64,000 bases of DNA, taken from positions 1 to 64,000 of the forward strand of contig NZ_QMIE01000009.1 in the NCBI RefSeq assembly GCF_007625075.1, written 5' to 3'. The notes beneath the pieces are model-generated. The model was not told the DNA's origin and did no database searches. It saw only the letters and a program-made list of their open reading frames with translations. How positions within the stretch are numbered: the stretch's first letter is position 1; every line of letters begins with the position of its first letter. The stretch comes from Oceanidesulfovibrio indonesiensis. Lineage in GTDB: Bacteria > Desulfobacterota > Desulfovibrionia > Desulfovibrionales > Desulfovibrionaceae. The position numbers and the translations under genes were made by a program. Positions 1 through 8,925 of this stretch are shown piece by piece.

Positions 1-1
1 C

Positions 2-439
2 GACCACGCCTCTCGCACGGTAATCAAAGGGTCGCGCTGGCTGCTGCTAAGGAACAAGGCAAACATCACCCGGGGAGAGGACCGCGTCAGGCTGTACGAT
101 CTGCTCGATGCCAACCGGAATCTGATGATCGTCTACGTGCTCAAGGAGGACCTGAAGCAGCTGTGGCAGTACAAATATCCCAAGGCGGCGCATCGCGCCT
201 GGAAGAACTGGCACCGGCGGGCGATGCAAAGCGCCATTGAGCCGCTACGCCGATTCGCCAGACGTCTGAAGCCGTATGTGCCAGGCATTCTGGCGCACTG
301 CCGCTTTGGTCTGCACACCAGCCTGCTTGAGGGAATCAACAACAAGATCAAGGTGATCAAACGTATGGCTTACGGCTTTCGGGACGACGAATACTTTTTC
401 CTCAAGATCAGGGCAGCGTTTCCCGGAATTCCGCGATGA
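2..439 (+). CDS. ISL3-type transposase, C-terminal part (5' cut by window edge)
   Basis: An open frame runs from the first bases of the window to the TGA at 437-439 with no start inside the usual position, so the gene begins upstream of the window. About 145 residues are visible. The C-terminal segment, with a His-x-Ser-x-Leu-Glu-Gly-x-Asn-Asn-Lys-Ile-Lys run followed by an Arg-x-Tyr/Phe-Gly-Phe-Arg-Asp motif (window 310-390), is the signature of the DDE transposases of ISL3 elements. The Glu in LLEGINNK is the last catalytic acid of that family. The enzyme would excise and insert its own IS. No terminal inverted repeat could be assigned downstream, so it is unclear whether the element is intact. 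Confidence 0.8.
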   Translation, partial: DHASRTVIKGSRWLLLRNKANITRGEDRVRLYDLLDANRNLMIVYVLKEDLKQLWQYKYPKAAHRAWKNWHRRAMQSAIEPLRRFARRLKPYVPGILAHCRFGLHTSLLEGINNKIKVIKRMAYGFRDDEYFFLKIRAAFPGIPR

Positions 440-447
440 ACCTTTTT

Positions 448-479
448 AATAGGACCGGGAGCAGGAAATCTTGAATTTC
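448..479. repeat. remnant of MITE-like repeat family I
   Basis: A short stretch resembling one end of the 127-bp element seen at 30555, 38175 and 42336 (core GGGAGCAGGAAAT followed by TTGAATTT). Only the terminal part is present, just after the transposase stop codon. Confidence 0.4.
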
Positions 480-607
480 CGCCTGGACTTCTCTGCGCAT
501 CCGCTTTCTTTGGACTGTCACAGGAACGGGCTGTCACAGGAACAGAATGCCAAGTAACAATCATATTAAGTCTGGTACACGAAACGAGCTACAGCGCGGA
601 GGTCAGG

Positions 608-1267
608 ATGAGTACTGTCAATTCACTCGCGTATTATTTTTCCAGCAGAAACAGACATAAGAAATGGAAATACTTTATAGAACAGTTCAACCCTGGGCCC
701 GAAGACTCTGCTCTTGATGTTGGTTTTTCGGAACGAGAGTTTTCTAATACTACGAACTACATAGAAAAGCATTATCAGTATCCGCATCGGCTGACGGCAT
801 TAGGGGTCGACGAGCCGGATACAATTTGCAAACGATATCCGGAGGTCTCCTTCCGATCCTACGATGGCACTACGTTCCCGTTTGAAGACAAGACATTTGA
901 TCTGTTGTGGTCCAATGCAGTTATCGAGCATGTAGGTGATTACGAAAGCCAGCTTGCCTTTCTTAAAGAAGTAAATCGTGTGTCAAGAAACTTTTTTATA
1001 ACAACACCAAATCTTAATTTTCCGGTAGAGGTACATACGCGTACGCCTTTTTTGCATTATCTGGGTAAGGAACGATTTGATCAATACTTGCGCAAGCGTG
1101 GGAAGCACTGGGCGACAGGGGACTATATGCATCTGTTGAACAGAAAAACAATTGAGCAGTTATGCGTCGACGCAGGAATAGCCAACCACGTCATCCGCCC
1201 CAACCGTTTATTCGGCTTTATTCTCGAGTACTGGATATACACACCCCGCAGCGGGGCCTCTGCTTGA
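608..1267 (+). CDS. class I SAM-dependent methyltransferase
   Basis: 219 residues, start ATG behind an AGGTCAGG-like ribosome site. The order of elements fits a Methyltransf_11-type Rossmann fold: motif I is a degenerate ALDVGFSE (residues 34-41) with a Gly-poor loop. Next come an acidic strand end (GVDEPD, about 65-70) and the FDLLWSNAVIEHVGD motif (about 96-110), typical of SAM methyltransferases that act on small molecules or glycans. The substrate is unknown. Codon use and base composition are clearly AT-richer than in the neighbouring dsr genes. With the adjoining transposase this suggests horizontal acquisition, possibly from a surface-polysaccharide locus. Family membership is fairly sure; function is not. 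Confidence 0.75.
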   Translation: MSTVNSLAYYFSSRNRHKKWKYFIEQFNPGPEDSALDVGFSEREFSNTTNYIEKHYQYPHRLTALGVDEPDTICKRYPEVSFRSYDGTTFPFEDKTFDLLWSNAVIEHVGDYESQLAFLKEVNRVSRNFFITTPNLNFPVEVHTRTPFLHYLGKERFDQYLRKRGKHWATGDYMHLLNRKTIEQLCVDAGIANHVIRPNRLFGFILEYWIYTPRSGASA

Positions 1268-1660
1268 TTCGTTTCCGCTCTGGCTGAGTTGAGGAGGATC
1301 TGCACGTTTTTTTCAAGGGTCATGGATTCCGAAGACGCCTTGCTGTTTCTTCCTTTCCGTCAAGTCGATGTCGTTTACCGATTGAACACGTACAGGAGCT
1401 CGTCGACTCGAACAAGGCCTGGCGTATACGTGACCAACCCTCCGGAGAGCATACGCGTGGGAGGGCCAGAGAGCCCGGTGTTTTTCTCGAGTCATATTTT
1501 CCGGACGCAAGGTGGAAGCCGCTGCACTGAGGCAAAGAGGCAGGTGTCGCAAAATATACGATTGCTGCGTTGCGTTTTGAACAGCCTTGAAGAATGCCCT
1601 TTCCTGCAACCAGTTAACTGCGTTACGCAGGGCAAGCCTGTCGTACCGAAGCATTCTACG
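1268..1660. other. intergenic stretch, no gene supported
   Basis: About 390 bp between the methyltransferase and the dsr terminator. No frame has a plausible start, ribosome site and protein-like composition. Positions about 1556-1590 (a GCTGCGTTGCG run and a TTGAACAGCC run) resemble fragments of repeat family II found after livM. Confidence 0.5.
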
Positions 1661-1698
1661 AAAAAGCCCCCTCCCGATATGTTCGGGAAGGGGCTTTT
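1661..1698 (-). terminator. intrinsic terminator of the dsr operon
   Basis: A GC-rich hairpin (AAAAGCCCCCTCCCGA paired with TCGGGAAGGGGCTTTT across a 5-nt loop) lies 20 bp past the dsrP stop. On the minus strand it ends in a T tract. The A/T flanks make it able to work in both directions. Confidence 0.85.
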
Positions 1699-1718
1699 CA
1701 TTGTATGGCCGCTGTCCG

Positions 1719-2924
1719 TTACAGCTTGGAAACGTACAGCTTTTCGACGTCCTCGGGTTTCTCGCCGATGGTGCCGAGATCGCGTTTCACTTCGAGAGCC
1801 ACTTTCCACAGCACGGTCAGGATGAGCGCGCCGATGGCGTAGACACCCACGGTGATCATGAGCTCGGGGATGGTGGGCACATACTCGGTGACGGTCTCGA
1901 AGGGCGTGGGAGTGAAACCGCCAACGATGAGGCCGATGCCCTTGTCGATGTAGGTCGCGAGCACCAGCAGACCCAGCGCATACGGCAGGACCGTATGGTT
2001 GTAGCGGATCTTGGCCGGGATGAGCAGCACCAGGCTCAGCGCGGCGCCGGCAACAGCCACCCACATGTAGGGCACCCACTGGTCAAACCCGTGCAGTCCG
2101 GAGAACAGGTAGGTAATGGGATGCTGGTGGCCGGGAATGCCGGAGTAGTATGCGGTGAAGATCTCCAGCAGGTAGAAGAAGATGTTCACGCACATGGCGT
2201 AGGTGATGATGGTGGCCACGGTGTTGATGGCCTTGTCGCCGGCGCGGAACTCGGTGATCTTCTGCAGCAGGAAGACCAGCAGCAGAAGGATGGCCGGACC
2301 GGAAGCGAACGCGGACGCCAGGAAGCGGGCAGCCATGATGGCGGTGAGCCAGTAGTGGCGGCCGGGCAGGCCGGCGTACAGGAACGCTGTGACGGTATGG
2401 ATGGAGAACGCCCAGATGATGGACAAGTAGATGAAGTACTTGAGCCAGTGGGGCGGCGCCACGCGGTTGCGTTCGCTCTCCAGGGTGACCCATCCGATAA
2501 AGAGGTTCAGGAACATGTACACGTTCAGAACGACCATGTCCCAGAACAGCACGGAGTTGGGCGTGGGGTGGAGAACCACGTTGAACAGCCGCTGCGGCTG
2601 GCCGAGGTCCACGGTGACGAACAGAATGCACATCGCCACGGAAGCGATGGCGAGGAACTCACCCAGGATGATGATCTTCTTGAACGCCTTGTAGTGGTGA
2701 AAGTAGGCGGGCAAGACGAGCATCACCGCGGAGGCGGCAACGCCGACCAGGTAGGTGAGCTGGGCGATGTAGAAGCCCCAGGAAACGTCCCGCGACATGC
2801 CGGTGACGGTGAGGCCCATGTTGAGCTGCACGACATAGGCCAGCATGCCTATGGAGGCGATGCCGCCAAGGACGAGGAGCCATATCCAGTATCCAGGTGA
2901 TCCCTTGAGTGCTTTTTCCAGCAT
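1719..2924 (-). CDS. dsrP: DsrP, NrfD-type integral membrane subunit of the DsrMKJOP complex
   Basis: 401 residues, highly hydrophobic, with about ten predicted membrane spans, as in the NrfD/PsrC family. The first helix starts near residue 12, and a GYWIWLLVLGG-like beginning is typical of DsrP. Known role: quinone-interacting subunit that pairs with the ferredoxin-like DsrO and links the menaquinone pool to DsrC trisulfide reduction in sulfate respiration. A good ribosome site (AGGGG) lies 7 nt before the ATG. It is the last gene of the operon, 10 nt after dsrO and followed by a strong terminator. Length and sequence are ordinary for the family. Confidence 0.95.
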   Translation of the reverse strand: MLEKALKGSPGYWIWLLVLGGIASIGMLAYVVQLNMGLTVTGMSRDVSWGFYIAQLTYLVGVAASAVMLVLPAYFHHYKAFKKIIILGEFLAIASVAMCILFVTVDLGQPQRLFNVVLHPTPNSVLFWDMVVLNVYMFLNLFIGWVTLESERNRVAPPHWLKYFIYLSIIWAFSIHTVTAFLYAGLPGRHYWLTAIMAARFLASAFASGPAILLLLVFLLQKITEFRAGDKAINTVATIITYAMCVNIFFYLLEIFTAYYSGIPGHQHPITYLFSGLHGFDQWVPYMWVAVAGAALSLVLLIPAKIRYNHTVLPYALGLLVLATYIDKGIGLIVGGFTPTPFETVTEYVPTIPELMITVGVYAIGALILTVLWKVALEVKRDLGTIGEKPEDVEKLYVSKL

Positions 2925-2934
2925 GGCGAGCCCC

Positions 2935-3741
2935 TTAGATTATGTAATACACGCTGGGCTGGGTACCCAGGGTGGTTTTGCGGCGGATGGAGAAATTCTC
3001 CCGGAGAGCCTTGCGGACCTCCGAGTTCGGATCATCCAGGTCGCCGAAAAGCATCGCACCTTCGGAGGCTTCCACGCACGCAGGCATCTGGCCTTTGGCC
3101 AGGCGCTCCGCGCAGAAGTTACACTTCTCGACAACGCCGCGCATGCGGGTGGGGTAGTCCGGGTTGAGCTTCGCCCCATCGATGTACGGCCGCGGGTTGG
3201 CGAAGTTGAAGCTACGCGCGCCGTAGGGGCAGGCAGCCATGCAGAAACGGCAGCCGATGCAGCGGTGCATGTCCATGATGACGATGCCGTCGTGATCGCG
3301 CTGGAACGTCGCCTTGGTGGGGCAGACACGCACGCACGGCGGATTCTCGCAGTGGTTGCACAGCAGCAGGAAATCCATCATTTCGAGGTCTTGGGCGAGG
3401 AAGTGGGTTTCCTTCTCGGGGAAGGTATGGTTGAAGGAGTCCGTCCAAATCCACTTGATCTCGTCCTTGTGTCCCGGGATTTCCGGGACGTTATGGTACT
3501 GATGGCACGCGTTGATTATGTGGTCGAAGTGCTCGGGGCCCTTGATCCTGCGCGTGAAGATAACCATGGCCCAGTGCGTTGCGGTCAGTGCGTTATCGGG
3601 CAGGGTTCCGGGGGCCGGGCCTTGGGCTGCCTTGCGAGGGGCATGTCCCGGGTCGGCTGCCGCTGCGGGCAGGGCGGAACAGCCCAGGCCCAGGGCCGAC
3701 ATGCCGGCGATTTTCAGAAAGTCACGTCTGGTCTTGCTCAT
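2935..3741 (-). CDS. dsrO: DsrO, periplasmic iron-sulfur subunit with Tat signal
   Basis: 268 residues from the ATG at 3741, which overlaps the dsrJ stop (ATGA, 4 bp). The open frame continues upstream, but the chosen start gives an N-terminal Tat signal (SKTRRDFLKIAG) followed by a hydrophobic run and an Ala-rich cleavage region. Ferredoxin-type cysteine motifs follow in order: CNHCENPPCVRVC, CIGCRFCMAAC, and a CNFC motif with a distant Cys (MPACVEA). DsrO carries electrons between the triheme DsrJ and the membrane DsrP in the periplasm. Position and gene order match dsrMKJOP exactly. Confidence 0.95.
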   Translation of the reverse strand: MSKTRRDFLKIAGMSALGLGCSALPAAAADPGHAPRKAAQGPAPGTLPDNALTATHWAMVIFTRRIKGPEHFDHIINACHQYHNVPEIPGHKDEIKWIWTDSFNHTFPEKETHFLAQDLEMMDFLLLCNHCENPPCVRVCPTKATFQRDHDGIVIMDMHRCIGCRFCMAACPYGARSFNFANPRPYIDGAKLNPDYPTRMRGVVEKCNFCAERLAKGQMPACVEASEGAMLFGDLDDPNSEVRKALRENFSIRRKTTLGTQPSVYYII

Positions 3742-4124
3742 TGCTCGTTCCCCCTTGGGGCCAGGTGGCATTCCCAGCAGTACGGGCTGACACTCGTGGT
3801 GTCGTGGCATTTGTCGCAGAACTCTTCTTTGTTGCTGTGGCAATCCATGCAGGTGTTCTGCAGGCTCATTTCCCAGATCTTGCCGTCGGTGGCGGTGTAG
3901 AGCCGCTCGCCGTCGCGGACAACCTGATCGCGCCACTCGTCGAGGATCTGCATGTGATTCGCCTTCATGAATTCGGCGGACTCGATGCACTGATCCTTGT
4001 CGGCAGGAAGTGCGAGCTCCGGAGAATCATACCCAGCGACAAAGATAGAACTCCACCAGAACGGTAGCGTCGCCAGGATCAGGAAGACGACGATGCCGGG
4101 GACGATGTACTTGGCGTTGTACAT
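3738..4124 (-). CDS. dsrJ: DsrJ, membrane-anchored triheme cytochrome c
   Basis: 128 residues. An uncleaved N-terminal anchor (about residues 6-26) is followed by three CxxCH haem sites: CMDCH (92-96), CDKCH (103-107) and CWECH (116-120). Cys46 (DQCIES) lies where the family has the cysteine that acts as an unusual distal haem ligand in characterised DsrJ proteins. The protein sits in the periplasm within the DsrMKJOP complex. It starts 2 nt after dsrK ends and overlaps dsrO by 4 nt, so translation is probably coupled. Confidence 0.95.
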   Translation of the reverse strand: MYNAKYIVPGIVVFLILATLPFWWSSIFVAGYDSPELALPADKDQCIESAEFMKANHMQILDEWRDQVVRDGERLYTATDGKIWEMSLQNTCMDCHSNKEEFCDKCHDTTSVSPYCWECHLAPRGNEQ

Positions 4125-4126
4125 GA

Positions 4127-5734
4127 TTATTCACCCTCCATGCCGGGCAGTTCCTCTTGCCGGAGATCCATGGTGCGCTTTTTCTCGCCCTTCATGATGA
4201 GGGCGTTGCCCACCAGTTCGTGTACGCCGCAGATGCCCACGCCGGGCGCCCAGTAGTCCGCCAGAGGAATGAGCGTGGCGCGGTCGATGGCGCAGATGCA
4301 GGACATCATGTTCACGTCGTGCTCGCGTTGCACATGGCGCAGGGCGTTGCCTCGCGGCAGGCCGCCGCGCATGCGGATCTCCATGATCTCGTCCGTGTTC
4401 AGGCCCGATCCGCCGGCGCAGCAGTACGTGTGCTCGCGGATCGTGGACGGCGGCATGTCGAAGTAGTTGCGCACCGCGTTCTTGATGACGTAGCGCGGTT
4501 CATCGAACAGGCCCATGCCGCGGGCGGGGTTGCAGGAGTCGTGGAAGGTGACGCGAAGATGGTCGTTGCGGCTCGGGTCCAGACGGATCTTGTCGTGTTT
4601 GATGAGGTCCGCGGTGAACTCGGTGATGTGGACCATCTTGGTCTGCCTGGCGTTCTCGAAGACCGTTCCGGTGATCGGGTTTTTCGGAACCTCCAGGAAC
4701 GGCGCCGGCCCGTTGTGGGTGTCCATGTACTGGTTGATGACGCGCCACATGTGGCCGCACTCGCCGCCCAGTATCCACTTGGAGCCGAGGCGTTCGGCTT
4801 CGGCGTACATCTTGGCGTTCAGCTTCTTCATCATCTCGTGGGAGGTGAAGAGGCCGAAGTTGCCGCCCTCGGATGCGTATGTGGAGAGGGTGTAATCCAG
4901 GCCCAGCTCATGGAAGAGCATGAGGTAGCCCATGAAGGTGTACACGCCGGGGTCGGCGAAGACGTCGCCCGAGGGTGTGATGAAGAGGATTTCGTGCCCC
5001 TTCTCGTTGATGGGCGGATCGATCTTGATGCCGGTGACTTCCTCGATGTCCTCGCAGAGGAACTCGACGATGTCCTTGAAGGCGTGGGGCTGGATGCCGA
5101 GGTGGTTGCCCATGCGGTTACAGTTGCGCACGGGCTCCATAATCCAGTTGATGTTGATGCCGAGCAGGTGCAGCAACTCGCGCGCCATCATCGTCACTTC
5201 GGCAGTGTCGATGCCGTAGGGACAGTAGAGCGAACAGCGCCGGCACTCCGTGCACTGATAGAAGTAGTAGAACCACTCCTTGACCACATCCTGGGTCAGG
5301 GGGCGAGCCCCGGCGAGCTTGCCGAGGATCTTGCCCGCGGTGGTGAACTCCTTGCGATAGATGGAGCGCAGGAGCTCGGCGCGCAGAACTGGCATGTTCT
5401 TGGGGTCGCCGCCGCCGATGAAGAAGTGGCATTTGTCCGCGCAGGCGCCGCAGCGCACGCAGATGTCCATGAAGATCTTGAAGGAACGGTAGCGTTCGAG
5501 TCGGTCCTTCATGCCGTCATGGAGGATTTCCATCCAGTTCTCAGGCAGCTGCCAGTCGTCATCCTTGGGCGACCATTCCCGCGGATTTGGGAAGCCGATT
5601 TCCTTGATGACGTCCGGTTTGCCCGGGTAGCAGAAGTTGCCGTCTTTGAAGACGGGCTTCATGTCCATCCAGCCCTTGTCGGGCATGGAGTAGTTGATTT
5701 TCAACAACTCTTCGGGGGTGGGAACGTTGGCCAT
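4127..5734 (-). CDS. dsrK: DsrK, HdrD-like catalytic iron-sulfur subunit
   Basis: 535 residues. Two [4Fe-4S] motifs are visible, CVRCGACADKC (residues 92-102) and CTECRRCSLYC (161-171). Two C-terminal CCG-type segments follow (CNPARG and CCAGGSG), which in HdrD/HdrB relatives bind the noncubane catalytic cluster. DsrK works on the cytoplasmic face. It is thought to reduce the DsrC trisulfide made by the dissimilatory sulfite reductase, taking electrons from DsrM haems. The length fits the family. It lies 11 nt after dsrM and 2 nt before dsrJ. Confidence 0.95.
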   Translation of the reverse strand: MANVPTPEELLKINYSMPDKGWMDMKPVFKDGNFCYPGKPDVIKEIGFPNPREWSPKDDDWQLPENWMEILHDGMKDRLERYRSFKIFMDICVRCGACADKCHFFIGGGDPKNMPVLRAELLRSIYRKEFTTAGKILGKLAGARPLTQDVVKEWFYYFYQCTECRRCSLYCPYGIDTAEVTMMARELLHLLGININWIMEPVRNCNRMGNHLGIQPHAFKDIVEFLCEDIEEVTGIKIDPPINEKGHEILFITPSGDVFADPGVYTFMGYLMLFHELGLDYTLSTYASEGGNFGLFTSHEMMKKLNAKMYAEAERLGSKWILGGECGHMWRVINQYMDTHNGPAPFLEVPKNPITGTVFENARQTKMVHITEFTADLIKHDKIRLDPSRNDHLRVTFHDSCNPARGMGLFDEPRYVIKNAVRNYFDMPPSTIREHTYCCAGGSGLNTDEIMEIRMRGGLPRGNALRHVQREHDVNMMSCICAIDRATLIPLADYWAPGVGICGVHELVGNALIMKGEKKRTMDLRQEELPGMEGE

Positions 5735-5745
5735 GGACCAGCTCC

Positions 5746-6780
5746 TTATTCGGCTTCCGCCTTGGTTTCAGGCGTTTCTTCCGGCTGCTTCTCGACGGGC
5801 AGGCCCGCTTCCACCATGACCTCGCGGAAATCGTCTTCGTACGCCTCGTAGGTGTGATACTTCTTCGGCGGGTTCCAGGGGTTCACATGGTGCTTCATGC
5901 GCGAGTCGTTGGGCAGGTTCCGGGTGGGGGAGAGGAACACGCCGCCCATGTGCATGAGCTTCGAGAAGGGGAAATAGATGAGCAGTATACTCACAAAGAA
6001 CAGGTGCATGTAGAAGATCGCTCCCACCGAGTCCACGATCACGGGATTGAACTGCACCAGGCTCATGGTCATCTGCTTCACGCCGACGATGTCGGTCTTG
6101 GCGAAGTAGCGCATCCAGAGACCGGTTCCCACGATGCTCAGGAGCAGGAACAGCGGGAAGTAGTCCGACAAGAGAGAGATGTAGCGCACCTTGTTGTCGA
6201 AGATGCGGCGCAGCAGCAGGAACAGCAGCGCAGCGATGATGATGAGATCGGTCTGATAGAGACGCGGCGCTCCGATCTCCAGGATGCCGTCAAAGAACTC
6301 CGCGCCCTGGACGAGCAGCGGTACGGGTTCCATGAAGAAACGGAAATGGCGGATGAAAATAACCAGGAAGCAGTAGTGGAACGCCAGGGCGAAGAGCCAC
6401 AGCCACTTCTCCGAGTAGTACACCACTCGGGGTTCGCCGTCCTGCCAGCGCAGGTTCATGGAGGTGTTCCGGAACAGCGAACGGAACGTGAGGATCTCCA
6501 GGATCATGCGGCCGACGGTCCAGCCTTTGTTCGGCGGGTTGTCCAGGTAGTCGGTCTTGATCCAGTCAAGACTCTTCTGCTGGCCGCCGGTGGTTGGTAT
6601 CCGGAAGGGAACAGGCGATCGAGCCCAGTCGATCAGCTTGTACACGAATCCGAATACGAAAACGCCGACAGCCACATAGGGGATGATGGCTGCAAACATG
6701 AGTTTGTAGCCGGATTCAACCCCCAAATACGCCAGGCTGCCGAACGCCAGGACGAGGAGAAATGAAATAAAAAATGACAT
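5746..6780 (-). CDS. dsrM: DsrM, NarI-like di-haem cytochrome b membrane subunit
   Basis: 344 residues with several hydrophobic spans. Two begin at the N-terminus (about 3-20 and 28-48), and more cluster between about 125 and 285. Histidines in the later helices suit b-haem ligation as in NarI. The ribosome site GAGGTAAGG lies just ahead of the ATG. DsrM passes electrons between menaquinol and DsrK. It begins the dsrMKJOP block, 32 nt after the RsbRD-like gene. The C-terminal about 60 residues are charged and cytoplasmic, with a Glu/Pro-rich tail. Confidence 0.95.
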   Translation of the reverse strand: MSFFISFLLVLAFGSLAYLGVESGYKLMFAAIIPYVAVGVFVFGFVYKLIDWARSPVPFRIPTTGGQQKSLDWIKTDYLDNPPNKGWTVGRMILEILTFRSLFRNTSMNLRWQDGEPRVVYYSEKWLWLFALAFHYCFLVIFIRHFRFFMEPVPLLVQGAEFFDGILEIGAPRLYQTDLIIIAALLFLLLRRIFDNKVRYISLLSDYFPLFLLLSIVGTGLWMRYFAKTDIVGVKQMTMSLVQFNPVIVDSVGAIFYMHLFFVSILLIYFPFSKLMHMGGVFLSPTRNLPNDSRMKHHVNPWNPPKKYHTYEAYEDDFREVMVEAGLPVEKQPEETPETKAEAE

Positions 6781-6812
6781 GTACCCTTACCTCGCTTGCT
6801 CTGTTGACACGG

Positions 6813-7352
6813 CTAATGTTTCGGGGTGTCAGGGTCTTCGGCCTGATCGCCGTATATCTTCTTGGCTCGCTCCAGGAGCCTCGAATGCTGGCGTTTGATC
6901 TCATCCACCCGCAACTGGTTGATCTGGTCGCGACAAATGCAATAGTTTTCGAAGGAAAGGAGCGCCAAGCTATCGATTTTCGACTCGAATTGCAATAACT
7001 CCCCAAAAAGAGACTCCCCTCCGTCCGTCTCTCGAACCAGCTCGCGGACAATGGATTTGAGGAGGTAGACAACGCCCACAGCCTGCGACGGGGAGAACTC
7101 CTGCACGGCGCGTACGCGCACGATTTCATCCAGATGCGGCTTCACCACCTCGCTGTCCAGGCCATCCGCGAGAATGGCGTCCACCAGCGCGCCCACTGCG
7201 ACCGATGTCCGCTGCCCGACCGGGTTGGCGAACTGGTCCCGCTGCCTGCGCATGAAGCCGACCGTGTCGATGGGGTACGTGCGATAGATGGCGTCGCGCC
7301 AACGCTCTTCGATGCGGTCGCGATTTTCGTGCAGCAATTCTGATAGAGTCAT
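6813..7352 (-). CDS. RsbRD_N-domain protein at the head of the dsr operon
   Basis: 179 residues from the ATG at 7352 (start of MTLSELLHENRDRIEERW). The frame is open further upstream, but there it reads unlike protein. The all-helical sequence, with a leading IEERWRDAIYRTYP-type motif, matches the RsbRD N-terminal (globin-like, non-haem) sensor fold used in stressosome-type regulators. No STAS, kinase or DNA-binding domain is attached. It is the first gene before dsrM (32-nt gap), so it probably shares the transcript. A sensory or assembly role for the Dsr complex is inference from position. The domain assignment is fairly secure. Confidence 0.75.
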   Translation of the reverse strand: MTLSELLHENRDRIEERWRDAIYRTYPIDTVGFMRRQRDQFANPVGQRTSVAVGALVDAILADGLDSEVVKPHLDEIVRVRAVQEFSPSQAVGVVYLLKSIVRELVRETDGGESLFGELLQFESKIDSLALLSFENYCICRDQINQLRVDEIKRQHSRLLERAKKIYGDQAEDPDTPKH

Positions 7353-7983
7353 TGTGTCTGTCCCGATATCTCGTGAGATTGTGCGCGAAGTTCTTTCCGC
7401 ACTGTTCGGGCACTGGCTATAATGATTTTTCGTGACTTTGTCCAAAATAAAACAAGGCTGACAGGACCAGGGACAGCGTTGCGTAATCTGGCCGGCGCAA
7501 GGCTTGTGCAAAAATTCTCAATCTGTGGGCCCGCAAGACACCATCCCGCATGCCTTGAACGCCTTCGGAAAACCGAGACCTAACAAACCGAAACGGCTCA
7601 GTCCAGCAATGCCTTGCCCGGTTCGTTCTGCTGTGGCAGAAATCGAGGCCATGGCCCATGCTTTCGAGAGGCACGATCGGGTAAACGCCGGATCGCCGGC
7701 CGCGCAATGTGCGCCGGGCGGCGGTGGCGCGCACTGCGAGTTCGAACCGGTAGTCCAGCTGAGCCGTTATGATGTCCGCAACGTCTGACAAAGCAAGGCC
7801 TGACAAAGTAATGATCCAGTCTGTAGCTCTGCACGGGCAACCCGGTCGAAATGGTTGCAATCGCGACAGGTTGTCCGCTATGTTGCGCCAGTCCGCGGAA
7901 CGTGTCCCGTACCCGATGCCATGGTGCAACGGCCGCGCGCTGGCACAAGTGCGGCGCAACCGCGCAGGCAAGGGAGAGAGGCA
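7353..7983. other. divergent intergenic region between the dsr operon and a LolA-like gene
   Basis: About 630 bp. It must hold the dsr promoter on the minus strand and a promoter for 7984 on the plus strand. No coding frame with a ribosome site is convincing. Positions about 7425-7450 are notably AT-rich compared with the rest. Confidence 0.5.
7417..7445 (-). promoter_or_regulatory. candidate promoter for the dsr operon
   Basis: On the minus strand TTGGAC and TTATAG are separated by 17 nt, about 65 nt upstream of the first gene. The -35 match is weak, so this is tentative. Confidence 0.25.
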
Positions 7984-8817
7984 GTGAGGTGGCATTTGCA
8001 CCGGGGCGTGTGCGTCCGGTTTTGCGCGTTCGCGCTGCTCGCGCTGACCTGGTTGCTGGTCGGCGCCGCTCCGGCGTGGTCCTTGCTCCTCACCCCGGAA
8101 GCTGCGCTCAAGCACGCGGAGCAATCAATAACCCATCCGGAAGGCGTGGTCTGGACCCTGGATGTGGAAGTCGACGAAGGCGACCGGATATCCAGGCGCA
8201 CTCTGCTCCTCACGGCCAAAGGCTTCAATGTGCTGGCCGAGGTGTTGCGCCCCAGAGAGATGCAGGGCCAGCTGCTGCTGCGTTCCAAGGCCGAGCTCTG
8301 GGCCATCAACCCCGGAGAATCGCTCCCCGCGCCGTTGCGCCCGAACGACAGGTATCTCGGCCCGGTCTCCTACGACAACCTCATGCCCACGGACTATCTG
8401 GACAACTACCATATCGAGGCGGTTGCCGAAGACACTGCGTTCGGAGAAGCGTGCCTGCTGTTCACGTTGCGCGGCAACGAGGAACTGGGCGAGTACGACA
8501 TGGTGCGGCTGTGGGTCTCCAAGGAACGGCTCGTCGCCGTGAAGGCGAACTTCTATGGGCCTACCGGGCGTTTCCTCACTTCCGCGCACATCAAGTACGA
8601 ACATGATGCGCTCATCGACGGGGAGATTCGTCCGTTCATTTCCGAGATGATCATCCGGAGCGGCCTGTTTTCCGATGCATCGGCGCGTCTGGAGTGGAGC
8701 CCGCCGCAGATTCTCAACATCCCTTCCGATACTTTCGAACTGCGCGCGCTTCTGGGGCCGGAGGCATACGCCGAGCTCCTGATACAGCAGGAGCGCGAGC
8801 GGCAACGTGAAGAATAA
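7984..8817 (+). CDS. outer-membrane lipoprotein-sorting (LolA-like) family protein
   Basis: 277 residues from a GTG at 7984, preceded by a strong AGGGAGAGAGG site. The frame stays open upstream to 7855, but that part lacks a ribosome site and protein-like sequence. An N-terminal signal peptide (hydrophobic 12-28, cleavage near PAWS) precedes a beta-rich domain. The domain contains repeated features of the LolA-like family PF17131: LLLTAKGFNVLAEVLRP, then DNLMPTDYLDNYHIEAV, then TAHIKYE-like strands. It is likely a periplasmic lipid- or lipoprotein-binding carrier. The C-terminal tail is a charged QQERERQREE run. No RND partner lies next to it, although such proteins often pair with RND exporters. 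Confidence 0.7.
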   Translation: MRWHLHRGVCVRFCAFALLALTWLLVGAAPAWSLLLTPEAALKHAEQSITHPEGVVWTLDVEVDEGDRISRRTLLLTAKGFNVLAEVLRPREMQGQLLLRSKAELWAINPGESLPAPLRPNDRYLGPVSYDNLMPTDYLDNYHIEAVAEDTAFGEACLLFTLRGNEELGEYDMVRLWVSKERLVAVKANFYGPTGRFLTSAHIKYEHDALIDGEIRPFISEMIIRSGLFSDASARLEWSPPQILNIPSDTFELRALLGPEAYAELLIQQERERQREE

Positions 8818-8925
8818 CAACAAATGGATGGTTCCGGGACCTTTGGCGGCACAGAGCACGCATCGCTTTTGCTCCTTCGAGTGCATGATGGTTTGATTTT
8901 TTTGGTGAATCAACTCAGCCAATCA

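Noticed and set aside
4157-5851. Long plus-strand frame opposite dsrK
   Set aside because: It is antisense to dsrK, has no ribosome site, and its His/Val/Ala/Glu-rich composition is that of a codon shadow in GC-rich DNA.
7700-7760. GTTCGAACC run resembling a tRNA T-arm
   Set aside because: No cloverleaf could be drawn around it: flanking stems do not pair and no anticodon arm is found.
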